DNA of 64,000 bases, from the NCBI RefSeq assembly GCF_003073045.1, contig NC_037591.1, positions 43,441,091 to 43,505,090 on the forward strand, read 5' to 3'. A program made the position numbers and the translations under genes. Source of the DNA: Pomacea canaliculata. Taxonomy: Eukaryota; Mollusca; Gastropoda; Architaenioglossa; Ampullariidae. The notes beneath the pieces are model-generated. The model saw only the letters and a list, made by a program, of their open reading frames with translations. It was not told the DNA's origin and did no database searches. Of the stretch, positions 1-14,000 are shown piece after piece (position 1 is the stretch's first letter; each line of letters begins with the position of its first letter).

Positions 1-1739
1 TCGGTTCTTCGTATGTTTTTTTGGTTTGCCTTTTCGTTTTTTTCTCTTTTTGTTCTTTTATTTTTTCAACTTGGATGGACTGTGTAATGTAGGTATTGTT
101 GAAGACATGGCCATAATGTTTGCTGTAACATTTCAATGGATTGATTTATTTATTTATTCTTTTTTTAATTCTTGTCTGCAGCTTTGTGCTGTTATCCTCT
201 TTTTCACTGAGATCTTTTCCTTCCATCTCCCCGATCCCCATCCCTCCAGTCCATGTAGCCCTTCTTTCATCTTCTCTTGTCCAGCACCCACGTGTTGAAA
301 GTGAGCCGCGTGTCGGATGAATGTTCTCGAAACCAAAGAAATACCTTCAAGGTGCTCACGTGACCTATGTTGGACTGAGGGAGAGCTGCGCCCGCTGTGT
401 GTAAGATCTGCAGTCAGCAGCACATCCCAGTCCTTTCCCTCCCTCCCAAACCACGTCGACAGAATCATCAAAGATGACTTTCAGTTTAGTCTGTAGTCCG
501 CCATGCTTGCAGCTTGCGTACAGAAGTCAGTGAGTCACCGAGCCACCGCCACACCAGACCCTGTGCGGGACTCAGATACCTCCATCCCAAGTATTTGTGA
601 GTAACAGGGTCTGCTGCTTGTGTACAGAATACAGATGTCAGTGTACAGTAGTGGCTGTCAGGTGTAGAGGAGCCACGTGATGCGGCATCCTTACAGACGA
701 GGTCAGAAACTACCCGAGAGCAGGGTGAGGGTGCAGGATACTGGTTATGGCACAAATGTTCTGTTTCCTTCATGTTCGCCTTTGAATGCTATACGACTGC
801 AATTTTTAATAAAAACTTGATCATTTTGGCAGAAAAAACATTTTTTGCCTTGAAACATGTGTGCGTGTGCGTGTGCGTGTGGCATTGTGGGAAGTGTTGT
901 GTACAGTCGACTTCTCCTTCATGTCCATTCACGGACATAGACAATCACATTATACACCTCCAGTTACTCACAGTCATACCCAAAGTAGACAAAATCTCAC
1001 GGGTATATAAATATATATCTTCGGACCTCGTTTGTCTGCATTTACCTTTGAGGTTGTCTCACCTGCAGTCTGTAACTACCTCTTCAGCAGATTACTGAAA
1101 GACGAAACAAGGATGTGGTAGTAGTCCTCCGTCCTGATACACCACATTGCAAACTTATAGCAACTCCCACCCATGCTACAAACAATGTGAATCAGTATTT
1201 GAGTAGTATGGTAGTTTGGATAGTGCTACTGTAGTAATAATACCAGTTACAGTAGTCACTTTGTCGTTTTCTCCTGATACTTTGCCCATCCACAAAGACA
1301 CAATGACAAAGGCAATGCTCCATACACTAGACTGCAATTAAAACTTGTTTACAGACACAAAAACTGACACAAACATCTATTATCACCAATCGTCGTGTCT
1401 GACCCTATGAACTGATCAGTTGACTTTAGTACCAACGACACGCATCATTCTTTCAAAATGGCTGACAGAAATGTCCGTGAGTGTATTGCAGTAAAGTACA
1501 TGACTTCTCATCTTGCAAACACTTCTTTAAAGACATGGAACTGAAACATTCCGTTGCAGACAACGAAATGAAGACGCCCTGCTAGCGATATGTCAGGACA
1601 AAGATGCCGCTTGTGGTGTGACACATGACACATGACATGGCCAGACACATGACAAGTGTAATAACCACGTGATCTAGTCTCACCCTGACATCTTTGCTCG
1701 CAAGACTTGTGTTCTGCTCCCTTCAAAACACGAGGTCAG

Positions 1740-1910
1740 AGGTCTGCTGGACAGATGCGGTGATAAGGCGTTGGTCTCTGAGGTGTAATGGTACTGAGAC
1801 AGCAACTTCTTTATCTTCAACTTACACCAGTCAGGCTCCAGGGGCTGTGAGTTCAGATCTTGTTGCGGCACTGCATGTGTCACGTGATTACAGGGTCACC
1901 GTGTTCACTG
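1740..1910 (+). repeat. Possible tRNA-derived SINE remnant
   Basis: An A-box-like stretch (GTGATAAGGCGTTGG, about 1754-1768) is followed by a B-box-like stretch (GAGTTCAGATC, about 1849-1859). The B-box side resembles the clearer SINE near 47930-48225, sharing TTCAGATCTTGT. The two boxes are about 90 bases apart, too far for an intact tRNA-like head, so an internal insertion or chance similarity is possible. Confidence 0.25.
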
Positions 1911-2399
1911 GCAACCATCCCTACAGACCACCCAGCCAACTTGAACCAAGACTGTCACACAGCACAGTGAAGATCATTATGGTCAGCAATATTTCTCTTC
2001 ATAAATATACAAACTGCACATACGGGTATGTCTGGCAACTTCCGGTCGGGTATGAAGCATACGACATATTACTATGGCTTAAGGGGCTGAGATAAGTAAA
2101 GTATGGACAACAAAATGAGAGGCATGGCCTAGCTGCCCTAGCATATCACTGTGGACCCTGAACAAGGGTGTGCAACCTAATCTAAATATTAATCCATAAA
2201 AAGAAAGGTAAATACTTTCATGAAAGGTTCGGGAGGGGGTCACTAGCACTTCTCCCCCTGACAATGAGGACTGGGCTGCAGGCCCTGAATGTGGGGCCTG
2301 ATGATAAGGCCTCCAGCTGCTGACTCGGGGCAAAACACCGACAGCCACCCGGCCATCGTTAAGGGGCTCACGGGCACCGTTGGGAGGACGGCACCATGC

Positions 2400-2560
2400 A
2401 CGGCTGCACCCGCTGACCTACCAGTCTGTCACGTGGTCATCAGCCGCTCCACGCGCGATGCACGTCACGTCCGTCTCTCTGCGCACGCGCAGACCACTCG
2501 CGTCCGCCATCTCAGAACCTATCAAATTGCTGAGTGGTCCACCCCTGACGTTTCTCATTT
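2400..2560. promoter_or_regulatory. CpG-rich promoter-like patch with an NRF-1-type motif
   Basis: This short patch is unusually rich in CpG for the window. It contains TGCGCACGCGCA at 2480-2491, a full match to the nuclear respiratory factor 1 consensus YGCGCAYGCGCR. A CCGCCATCTC stretch just downstream resembles the YY1 motif. Such combinations are typical of animal housekeeping promoters. No coding exon follows on the plus strand, so the transcript it might serve is unknown; a gene on the minus strand to the left of the window is one possibility. Confidence 0.35.
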
Positions 2561-3526
2561 CGTGATTCCGCCGATTATAGCAACCCCGAGACTTTAAGGG
2601 CTGGAGTGGGGGTTGACATCTCATCGTCCTCCAAGTGCTGCAAGTCCATTTCTATCTGGCTGTGAGACTAGACGCCGTCCACTGCAGGGATTTGGCATAA
2701 ACTGTTTTCCCATTGTGAGCACACTGCTGTCTTATTATAAGCCAGACTTCAAAATAAATCTAGACCACCTCCCTGGAGGGTGCTGGTCACATGCATTTTC
2801 ATCTTCTCCACTCACCCTCCGCCTTCCCCCTTCCGCTAAGAAAGGTTAGTTGCTCCTTGTGGCATCGCCGGGCTTCTGTCGAGAGACGTCAGGGTGCATG
2901 TGATGTAATCACTCTTAACAGCTCTTCCTCGGATACCCGCGCTCGCAAAGGCCCTCTGGGTAATGTTTTCATAAAAATTACTCTGCCGCTTACATCGTGA
3001 CAAAAAAGAGTCCCCAGGTCTGTTTTTCATCTTTCTTTTTTATGTTATTCTTTAAACTGCTCTGCCTGTAAAAAAGTATGAATATTTTCTGTTTTAGACA
3101 AATTTTTATTCTGCCGAACTAAAATTTATTCAATCTTTCTTCTTTCCTTCTTTCGTTTGATCCAGAATGAAGGCGCCTCTGCTTTTCCGCAACAATTTAG
3201 CCGAGAGGGCGCTGTTCTAGTCGGTTCTCGCTCGGTGTCCCGTCCAGACCTGTCTTTCCCAAGCCTTGCTCTGTCCTCAGACTAGAACGACATCAACTGA
3301 ACTTACAGACAAAATGTTTGGTGCTGCAGGACTCAGCACACCAGTTCATATGTACTCATCATAGATGCTCATCATCTTTGGTTCTTATGCTCCACCCGTG
3401 TGTCCAGGATGACTGGCATTGCTACACCGTCACAGCTGCAGCTGGTCCCACCCTGTAGACAGGTGCCACGTGCAGACGAGACAGGAACCTACAACCCACC
3501 CCCTTAAATGATTTGGTGACACCGCT

Positions 3527-3598
3527 GCTCGTACAGCCCTGAGGTACCCTGCTCGTACAGCCCTGAGGTACCCTGCTCGTACAGCCCTGAGGTACCCT
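3527..3598. repeat. Three perfect copies of a 24-base tandem repeat
   Basis: Three identical, directly adjacent copies occupy 3527-3550, 3551-3574 and 3575-3598. Each unit begins GCTCGTACAGCCC and ends GAGGTACCCT. The lack of divergence points to a recent or ongoing expansion. The copies lie outside any recognised gene. Confidence 0.95.
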
Positions 3599-4684
3599 GT
3601 AAACATTTCTAACAAGCTAAGCCTGTGGTATCCAACTCAACATTTGATCTCAACGCTTTACCAGCAGTCTTGAGGTTTCTGTGATCAGATCCTGAACACG
3701 ATGTTCATAAATGCCACCAAATTGGGACGACAAGATCAGCTTGGAATTTTCTAGAAATTTGAGCCCATTTCTTGTTCCCCAATGATGATGATAGCCTGGT
3801 GCAGGAAGTGCCTTTAGAAAAAGATCCCCCGGCGTTGAATACTACTCAGACATCGTCTGACATCGCTGCCGGACTAGCAAGCCTCAATCGGAAGTAGGGG
3901 TCGCTGCCAGCAGAAGCAGACGACGACTGATGAAACTGACAATTGACAGACAGGGGATGATGAGAGGATAATGAGCCGCCCTTTTTAAGGCAAGGAGCGG
4001 ATGGGGATAGACAGAAGTGAGAGGAAATTTGCAAGAACGAACAGGGTTAAGTTAGAACTGGATGAGAAGGGGTGAGACGGAGAAGAGCGGTAGCTACAAG
4101 AAAATTGGAGACATACAGGGGCTTACATCTCTCTCTCTTCTGTGTGTGAGCGGGAGAGAGGGTGCCTTTGCTCCTTCCTGGGAGGCCAAGGTTTCCTTAG
4201 ATATATCTTTATTTCTTTTTATCAACACTAAAAGCGCCTGCAGCGATGAAGTCTTTCTTTCTGCCTGACTTCTTCTTCATCTCTGCGTATATTTCGTTGT
4301 CCTTTTTTTTAAACGTTTTATTGTCTGCCTGAGAGATTTCAGCCTCACCCATATCTATTACACAGTCGGTTCGTTCGTTCATTCGTCTATTGACTGATCG
4401 TTGAGGATGTTGGTGAGGTGGAGGGACACCTGCATAGATGCAGCTGTTGACAAGACTCGACAGTGAGGTCTATCTCGGTGAGCAGGTCCTGCATGGAAAC
4501 CCAGTCCCGTCTTTTAGGTTTACAAAGCCAGTTCTTCCCTCTGTCCCCCTACAAGCTCGCCTGAAGTGTGGTTTTAGACAAGAGTGTCGTGCTGGGTCAC
4601 GTGGCCAAACCAGACCATTTGATTGTTGAAGGGGAGGAGAGGGTCCTGGTGCTGCCCGATGGTGCTACGTATAAAGTCATTGCA

Positions 4685-4857
4685 AACCATCACATCAACC
4701 TTGTCTAGTAGAGGACAAAGCCATCACACAGCCCTGTGTAGTAGAGGACAAACCATCACACAGCCTTGTCTAGTAGAGGACAAACCATCACATCAGCCTT
4801 GTCTAGTAAAGGACAAACCATCACATCAGCCTTGTCTAGTAAAGGACAAACCCCGGC
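4685..4857. repeat. Tandem array of about five 32-33-base units
   Basis: Around five units carry the core CTTGTCTAGTAGAGGACAAA followed by CCATCACA and CAG or TCAG. Copies differ at a few positions (TAGAGGAC versus TAAAGGAC, CACAG versus CATCAG). The array can be read as a repetitive peptide on either strand, but that is a product of the repeat rather than evidence of a gene. Confidence 0.9.
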
Positions 4858-7800
4858 ATCTTCCCAGTGAACTGCTTCATGTCTCGCGCCCTCTCGCCTC
4901 GACCACGTACGCCAAGGGACTGAACTCACTAAACAGCAGTCTGCAGTACAAATGTGATTTACTTTCTTCGAAATTGGACGCAATCTTCTGGGCAGACGCA
5001 CAATTTGGCTATAGTATCGGTGATGAGGGAACGATTGTTGTAATGAGATCAAGTCCGCATCGCAGACGATCGCTCGAGTCCTGGACAATGACTTACACTC
5101 CACCTCGCCGTCTGGTGTCAAGAAGGCTGTCAGCCGACATCACAAGTGAAATTAAGCTCAAAGTTTCTAGCAAGTTAATTAACAATGAAGTGTCATTAGT
5201 TGGTGAAAAGTGGCTTTTTAATTTTAAAAGTACACCTTGACGTTTGTAAGTTGTAGCTTCTGACCCCATTGAGTTCAAAAGGTTCCAGATAATGAGGCGT
5301 TGCCCCTGATTACTGTGAAATGAGGTCATGACCTCTTTCCAAAACACACGTGACAGCGATATTCATGTAAGCAAGATTGGAATTTGTCACCAGATTTGAG
5401 AAATTCTTGTCTTTCAAACTTTAAATTCGTCTAAAAATAATTTTGCATTTGAGCTTTGCATGCTCGTGTCGTATTGGTAAAATGCAAAGTTATCTTTATC
5501 TGACCATGTGTTTTAACATTTATTTCTCGTCGTTGAAGTCAATATTTATATGTATGTTTAGTGTCAATATTTTCGCCAATGTTCTCCATTATTTAGGAAA
5601 GTCCCACGCGGACAAGTTTCTTGTTACAAACGTGCTGGAATGAAACACTTTGGTTTTATTGCTGTGTATTGGGCTCGAAGCTACTTATTCACAAGCAACA
5701 GAAAGCAGTAATTAAAAGCATAAATATTCTTTCGATATTTTATACAAAAGTGCATTCTAATACAAGATTAAAAAGTAAGAAGATAATCATGTTTCACGAG
5801 ACCTCCGCAAGATGACGACAGCTATTTTTAGTATCCTCGTCAACCAATTCCCAAAAAAGACTTTCTTCTTTCTTCTGCCGGACAACACAACATCAAAGGC
5901 ATTGTAATTAAGTTAGCGCTCCTTTCATGCCGCCCAATGGAGCAGCTTACAAACTCATTATCTGTAAGTCCCCGTGACCATGCCATATTCTGAAAACCTG
6001 AAAGGGAACCAGCGTGAGATTTATCTGCCTTCGCTGGTTCAAGCGCCAAAGACACAGAAAATCGTTTCAAGCAACATTGTGTGTTTGTGTCGGCTCCACA
6101 TCTGCTGCTTTTCCTTGTGACCAGGCATAAACAATGCGGATCTAGGATCTAGTAAGTTTCTGTAGTGAACAAAGTTATTGGTGTAATGTCGAGACACTCT
6201 CCGCTCCCACTGCCGTTCGCTTGCTCGCGACCTTTTCACGTGGGGTCAGCTGGTGGGCTTGGGGCGGGTGTCGAGTGCGAAGTGTGTTATTGCACGTCCG
6301 AGTGAGCGCACGTTGGCGCATAACTTTCTTAGATTGGAGGGGTGGAAGGATAGGTATGAAGACAGGGGCGGGTAGTTGTGGTGGGGTCAGTGATGGTGCT
6401 TGGGACCTCTGTTCCTCTATGCCCTGCGTTGTTGTCGCTGTGGTTGGGGTCACTAGGTTTGTTTGTTGGCAGCTGGTCTTCCTGATGCTGAGGCGAGATT
6501 TAAACATCAAGGCATCGCGCTATAGGATGATGTGCCAATGTCCTGTGTGGCTGCGTGCGTGCGTGCGTGTATGTGGTGTTGCGTCGTTTTTGTGTGTGTG
6601 TGAGTGAATGAGTACGCCCATGCATATTCCCAGCTCCCGTAATCCATAGCTTCTGGGTGGTCCGGCCCAAGGCCTCCTATGGAATGAACTTGTAGTATGT
6701 TCACCAGTCCATGGCGATCGTGTCGTAGAAGTGAATGATGGGTACGTTGTAAACGGGTGAGAAAGGAAGAATCCTAGAGTCCACTCATACAGCAACTGAG
6801 AAATAATGTCCTCACGTTCAACAAATTTTAGCGACTTTTTTATTTCATCTTAGCATTACTTTTATTGTTGGCATTAACCGAAATCCGCTTACATAACACT
6901 TCAAATACCTGTGTCTTCGAGTTCTTTACTTTGTGTGACTTACTCAAAACAAAAATTAAGTGTCAGTAATTAGTAATTACCGCTCTCGTGCAAGCTTATT
7001 CTTTGCCAGTGCATTCTGACCTGCATGTGTACAGGAAAGAATATGTTTCATTATTTGAATTTAATTTTATTTAGTGTCCAAACTGTATATTTTAAAACTT
7101 AAATAGTATCTTAGTAATACACTGTAGTACTTTCACAGCATTCCCAATACAAATATTACAAAGGGAACGATGTGGAAAAAAGGTTTAACTCGGATTCAAA
7201 TGAACACAGCAAGAGCTATGGTCCAAGGGAAGCAATCTTGCAATCGAACTGATGGCTCACGTTGATGTTACTTCCCTTGATAAATAACCTCCTCAAACAA
7301 GCTGACCGCGGGGATGAATTTAAGTGTTTAAATATAGTCTGCAACGCGAGCTGATCGATTTACAGTGCAACATGGTATTGAAGGATTCTTTTAATCCCCC
7401 GAACCTTGTCCAGTTCTTCAAATCGCTAAGAAAGAATACTTTTCCAAATTTAAAAGCATTTCCCAAAGGAATGGTGGTGATGTTAAATCGACATGTGCGT
7501 TTTTTTGCTCATAAAGCAGAGCAAGTCCCACGTACCTGCGTTCGCGGATGACAAACGAGCATCTTGTTGCATTTCTGCAAATTTCCATATCAGGAACGCG
7601 GCCAGATTTTGAAAGGCTTGTAAGTGAAATCAAACAGCTTCACCTTTCACATGAAGTTCGTTAAGTGACTTCCACTGTACGCGTGTTTTCACCCCATTTT
7701 CACCGGGTTTGTTGAATATAGTTAAGGACGTGGGATTTGGGTCTGTTACTGGCCCGCCCCATAGTTTAGAATGTTGAGACCGGCCCGCGAAAAAAAAAAA

Positions 7801-8020
7801 ACCTTTGCCCACCTCTTCTTCTCTTCTTTAGCTGCTGGTTCGGTGTAACTCCCACCCCCCACTCCAACCTTAAACTTATACTACTGTACAGGGTGGATTG
7901 TACCTCCGAGCTTGGAGCCCCATGTAGCATCCCCACCCGCTGCAGTCAGTTTAGCGCTCGCTTCAACAGGGGAGCGAAGCATGAAACAAGGAAAGTTACC
8001 TACCTTTGCTTACACGTAAA

Positions 8021-11000
8021 ATGGCGTCGTCCTTGCATCGTTGCTGTATATTGAAATTTCGATTAGTGACTTTCATTCCTAGTCCTCATCCCGGTCAAAA
8101 TTATTTAATTAGACATAAACATGGGATTAAAGAGAAACAAAAAAAAGTTCCTAATATTAAATCCATGTTCAAGAAAGACACTGCTAACGGTAAGCCTTTT
8201 TGTCCTATCGGATATCTTCAGTTAGTTTGGTTTCGTTCTCCTCTGCCAAATTATTATAGTTCTTTGTTTGTTTGGTTTTTTTAATTAGGTTATAAATTGA
8301 TTATGTTATAGCTTTTATTTCTACCTTTTAGCTATTTGTAGCTAAACGAGGTGAGGCTCAGCTTTTGGTCACTGTCAACAGCAGTCCAAAAAAGCAAGGG
8401 GAAGCAAGCACAAGGAGTGTCATCATACCAAACAATGCTAGACAGCCGCAAAGACGAAGCTTCACGATCAGTGATCATCCGCGCTCATTCCCCGCAGACT
8501 GTGTCGTTCAACTCTTTGAGAGCACATGGTCATATAAATAGAGCAATTTTCTACCAAGGAGTTAAAGTGAGTGACTTACCATACAGGGAAAATTTTGGTG
8601 TGAGTTACAAGATTTTTAAATGCGCTCTGATGGCATATGGATTCTAACACAACCCCTGTTATACTTGCAGAACAATTTGCTGGTGGAGTTTGAACACAAG
8701 GACAGTGTCAGGCACCTGCTGGAGCAGGTGTCATATTTTTCAGACCCTGGTCAGATGCCAGTGCAAAGCCGACTGCTGTATGCTGTGCATAGTTCCAATG
8801 TCTACCAGCAGCATTCGCTGCCACCAGCGTTCATACATACTGTGGGTACAAAGAACTTCACACAGCAGCAGTATCAGGCTGCAGACAGTGTATGTGTAAA
8901 TGCTTTATGTTACTTGCTAATTTTTTTTACCACATCTTTAATAGTTGCACACTTAAAGATTTTAAGGCAGTGACTGGACAACAAATTTGTCAATCTGTGG
9001 ATACAGAGATGAGAGCTCATACAAACTGATGATGGTGGCCTTAACCACGAACTTGTATTACTGGACTGCTGGCAGACGATTTTTTGTCCAGCTAACTACT
9101 AAAACGTGGCATGAGACTACAAAGCTTCCGGTTTACTCACATTCTTTGTTTTTGCTCGCCAAGACTAACAGAGAACTTCGCAAGAAGCTGTTGGTCTTGG
9201 CAGACAGACAGCTATCCACCCATACACATCCTTGCCCTAATGGCAAAGAAGATGCCAAGACCTGCATTGATCTCATGAAATAGCTTGTCAAATAGGACAC
9301 AAAGAAAGAACAAAACATCACTTGATTCTTTTTTTGATCTCCCTCCAATGTTGTGAATAGACTCATGCTTCTCAACCATTTTGTGATCTGAAGACTTGAG
9401 TGATAATCTTCCTTTTAAGTACTATAAAAATTCGTTGGAACAGAGGACTTATGGCTTCTTGTCTTCAAAACTGGTTATATGGTAATGCAAGCAATAATTA
9501 GTATTGTTGCTAGTGAGTGATCAGTGACAGTTTTAATATGACTGGGTAAGCAAATATTCCTTTTAACCAAATATAAATGCAGTTTATGTGATGTTTAACT
9601 GGCTGGCAATTAGATCCTTAAACAGATTACTCAGACTAAACATATAGACACATGCAAAATGACAAAAGGTAAATGTATCCTGATGATAAGATGTCTCTAA
9701 AACTGGGCATTATAATTTGCTAATGCCAGTAATGATTGGTGGTATTGGTAGTGAACAGTGACATTCTAAGTGAGAGTAATGTTTCAAAATTCATGTGCTA
9801 CAAAAGCTTCCATTATGTTTGATAGTGTCATTTTTAAAATGTGCATGCATGAACTATTGTTCTAGAGTCTTCAGTCTACACCTTTTAGAAAAGTTTTTTT
9901 TTAACACAGTGCACATTAGAGAAGTGATAAAGCACAGCTTAGTAGGCACAGCAGCCAGCAAGCTATAGTTGTCACCCTTTGCCTTCCTTTCTTTGCTGTT
10001 TACATTTTGCAGAACCATTTACCTTCATTTCCATCTGCAGACAGATGGCTCTCTTGTTGTGATATATTCCTAAGCATAATCCTTCTTGTTTTGCAGATAG
10101 TTTCCTCCGCTCAAGCAGACAGCATAAATTAATTGAATTTATTTAAGAAAACAGCAGAATAGGGACTCCATTTTTACTTAATTTTCTGTGTTATCTCTGC
10201 TCATTCTATAATGGAGGATTGCAGAAAATGAAGAATGGCTAACTACTTGTATTGATGCAACCTGTTATTTATCTGTGCTAAACTACCAATGTTACACTTT
10301 CTGTCTCTACTACATTATCTCTACTACACTGCTAGTGCTACACTTTCTTATATTTACTCATCCTTACTACATTGCAAATGTTACACTTGCTCATCGCTGC
10401 TACACTACCAAGATTACATTATCTTTACTACTACAGTGTTATATCATCTCTACTACATGGCCAGTGTTTTGCTTTCTCACCTTAACTACATTACCAATGT
10501 TACATCATATCTACTTCACTACCAGTGTTACACTTATCTCTACCTCACTACCAATGTTACATTATTACATTGCCAATGTTACACTTTTTACCTCAACTAG
10601 ACTACCAGCGCTACATCATCTCTACTTCACTACCAATGTTACGCTTATCTCTACTACTTCCAGAGTTACACTTTCTCATCTCTACTATCAATATTACCCT
10701 ATTGCACTGCCAGTGTTGTATCATCTCCCAACCACTTGATGTATTTGGTCATTAAACATTAGACTCTGGATCTACCTGTGTCAACAATGTGAACTGAACC
10801 CTCTGATGTCTTGTGTACTGTTTTGCACTGCTGTTGCATGGTAGATAGAAATCAGACCCTAGTCTTCTGCCACACGTTGCTTTTCTTGATAAATCAGGTG
10901 GCCACCTAGTAGATCCTGGTAAGCTGGTGACTTGCTCTGAAGTCTGGAACCAGCTGTCAGGTTCTAGTTTCTCATTGTTTTAGTGGGGCTTTTTAACTCG

Positions 11001-14000
11001 TATTTTTCAAACTGTTTCATGATAAAATGAACTGTTTCAGATCTCAGCCCAGATGAAAGGCCTTCACAAAATGAGGAGTTTGTCAGATGATGGTTCACGC
11101 TTACGCTATTTCATGTGTACTCTCATAGAAGATATGTTACGTACCACTTTGCCTCACTGCAGAGTTGACCCTTTTGGGTCATCAAGCAATGGTTTTGGCT
11201 GGGAGGGCAGTGACCTTGACATGATGCTGACTTTAATGCATAAAAAACAGGTCACTAGAGGGTTTTTTCCCATTTCCTTCTTAATTATTTCAGTAAATAC
11301 AGATTATTAACAAAACATTTTAAATATATATTTTAGTCCAGATATTTTTTACATGCTTGTGGAGTTAATAAGCGTAGGTCTCATTAATTTTTATGAAAAA
11401 GGAATTATTTTTACAGAATTTTCAGGTATTTGTAAAAGATCCACCTGACACTTTAACCCCTTTAAATATACAGGCCAGTTTCCAGCTTGCCACAAATAAA
11501 ATAGTTTTTTTATAGGAGATAAAAATGAGCGTTAAAGTTCTGGAAGCCATCTTGTATTATTTTAATTTTCAAGTTTAAGGGATTTATTTTTCCTAGACTT
11601 TTTGTATAACACCAGGAACCCCTTAGTAATGCAAATGAAAGGCAGTTAAGCCCAGTTTGAAAAGGCTAAGAAGCTTCTGGCTGATAAAGCTCTAAAACTC
11701 TTTTCTCTTCGTGTATATGTGTGTGTGTGCTCACACACATGTGCACCTGTATGCATACAAATATATGTTCTTTACTGTGTTTGACAGCAAAACCCTCAAG
11801 CCAACTTCTGGTTCCTGACAAAGCGTCATGCAGAAGATGAGCGCACCTTTGCCCAACAGTGCTTAGATGTTGTTGGAGACATGATCCGAGTACTCATGCC
11901 ATCCAGTCATCGAGTCTCCAAAATCCTAAACGCACGCGTGCCTATTGTAAAATTTCATCATGATATCACAGACATCGAATGTGATCTATCCTGTGTAAAT
12001 GTGTGAGTTGGAAGCAATTATTTTATTCTAAATGCATGCCTGCCTATTGTGAAATTCCATTGTGATATCACAGATATTAAATGTGATCTGTCTTATGTCA
12101 ATCTGTGAGTTGGAAGCAGTTATTTTATGGTGTCAACACCTGATACTGGCTACACAAGTGCCGTTTAACAGGGTTTAGGATGGCATACTTTTGCCAATAA
12201 CGATGTTTTGTTCTCTATTCTGACTTACTATCAATCCTATTGTCTTCCTTCATCATTTTTAAGGTTTTTTGGGGTGACATCCCTTATGTGTGGTGGAAGA
12301 CATGCCAGCCAGTTTGGTGACTGTTTTTGGTCAGAATCCAGTGAGACTTGTACCAATAGTTTATGCTGTTTTCCATCACCATTCACTAATAGATCCACAA
12401 ACAACAGCAAAATTCATTTGAATTTTTATTTTCAAGGTCTGGTGCAAAAATGTCTGAGCTGATGTTTTTGATGGGAGAAATGGATTCGCGTGTCCGTCTG
12501 CTGATGACAACAATTAAGCAGTGGGCAAAATCTTGTGAAGTAACTAGGAGCCATCCAGGTCCCTGGCCATCAAACTTCATGTTGTTATCTCTCCTGATCT
12601 TCTTTCTACAGACACGGTCAGTGCCAGTCATACCGTCCATCCGACATCTTCAGGCACTTGCTGGTAAGGTCATGTGATCATTGCAGCATTCAAATGATTT
12701 TAGGTTTTGTTAGGTCAGTAATCCACAATATGTAGAATTTATTAATAAAGTACAGGGGTGTTAAAATGGTGGGAGGTGGGGTCTGTTGCCAGTAACAACA
12801 CACACAGACCCATTCTACAAGACTCTCATCTCTGACATAGAAGGTATCATGAGGGAGTTATTTAGATAAATACAAACATTATAGAGATATGTTCAAATAT
12901 TAATGAGTGTAAAGAGTCCCTTGGAAGAGTTCAGGAATAGAGGGTGTGTAGTGTGAACAACATGTCATCAGATCTACATGTGAGCACCCTCTTTATTCAT
13001 ATTAGTCAAAATCAGATGCTTTTTTCTTTCAGAACCCGAGGATCACTTCCAGGTTGATGGCGTGGACTATGCCTTTGTCACGGATGTCCAGAAATTGACC
13101 CCGTCAAAAAACAACCAGAAGCCAGGTGAGTTTTACATTTCAACAATGAATATTGCCCAGGAGACCAAAAAAAATGCAGTAATGCTAGTTATTCATGTAA
13201 CCAAGCTCTTTCCTCTGGTTTAATGTTTTAGCAAACATATATAAGCAGGGCTAATCATAAGTGGCTGTGAGATATGTGAGACCGTCAGTCATAGCTCCTT
13301 GGGATCTTTATTTTAGAGCAATTTCATGAAAAATAGGTAAGAGAAAACAATAGAAGGCAAACTTTCTCTGAGCAAACCAATTAATTTTTTTCTCCCCTGT
13401 TCACAAAGGCCTTTGTCGTACAGTCAAATCTCCTTAATAAGACCTTTCCTGAAACAGGTGACACTGCTCAGGCGTTCATGCCTGGATAATTCGATTTTTG
13501 GTGTTGAGACAAAGTGGTTTTACGTGGGATGGTATGGTCATGACAGGGTCAATTGCGGAGGCCAATATAGTTTCTGGTGAAAATGACCAGCCCCCATTTA
13601 TTGTTCTTATCATCACACATCAGTTGATTGTGCTTCATTAATGACCTTTTGAGAATTCACTTGTTACCTATAAAAATAAAATTTTTGTGCTTGCAAATTT
13701 TTTTCAGAAATATAAAAGTATATTTAAGAGCACGACTTTGATAGATTGCTCTGACCTGCTGTTAGTTCCTCTATAAATCTTCAAGTATGCAACAATGGAA
13801 GAATAAGCATGACCAAGTGAAAGCAAAAATAGTAAAGAAAAGCATCATGATATAGCTTTTAAGAGCTTTAAGATTTAAATAAAATTCTTTGAATTTATAG
13901 GTGCGGTTGCTTGCATGAAAGCAGACTTCCTAATACAACTTATCTGAGTTAGGTTCTAATTTTGGTGGATTTTAGCAAGTCTTAATAGGAATATTGTACT

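Larger units (their letters stand above)
1..8020. other. Left flank without a recognisable gene
   Basis: I see no exon series or protein similarity on either strand in these 8 kb. The open frames present are short, low in complexity and begin at non-ATG codons. The first 5 kb look richer in CpG and C/G than the introns further right. The region contains two short tandem arrays, a possible SINE remnant and a CpG-rich promoter-like patch, annotated separately. It may include untranslated or regulatory sequence of a gene lying to the left, or a non-coding RNA; nothing in the sequence decides this. Confidence 0.5.

Noticed and set aside
154-773. Minus-strand open frames of about 100 codons at the left end
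   Set aside because: Composition is not protein-like, they begin at non-ATG or arbitrary codons, and I see no family similarity or splice context.
4623-5240. 205-codon plus-strand frame with repeated VEDKPSHQPCL-type units
   Set aside because: It is produced by the 32-33-base tandem array; a frame shadow on the opposite strand is equally open, and the rest of the frame has no recognisable domain.
10275-10755. Three overlapping Tyr/Leu/Thr-rich frames
   Set aside because: They are readings of the degenerate tandem array inside MTPAP intron 3.
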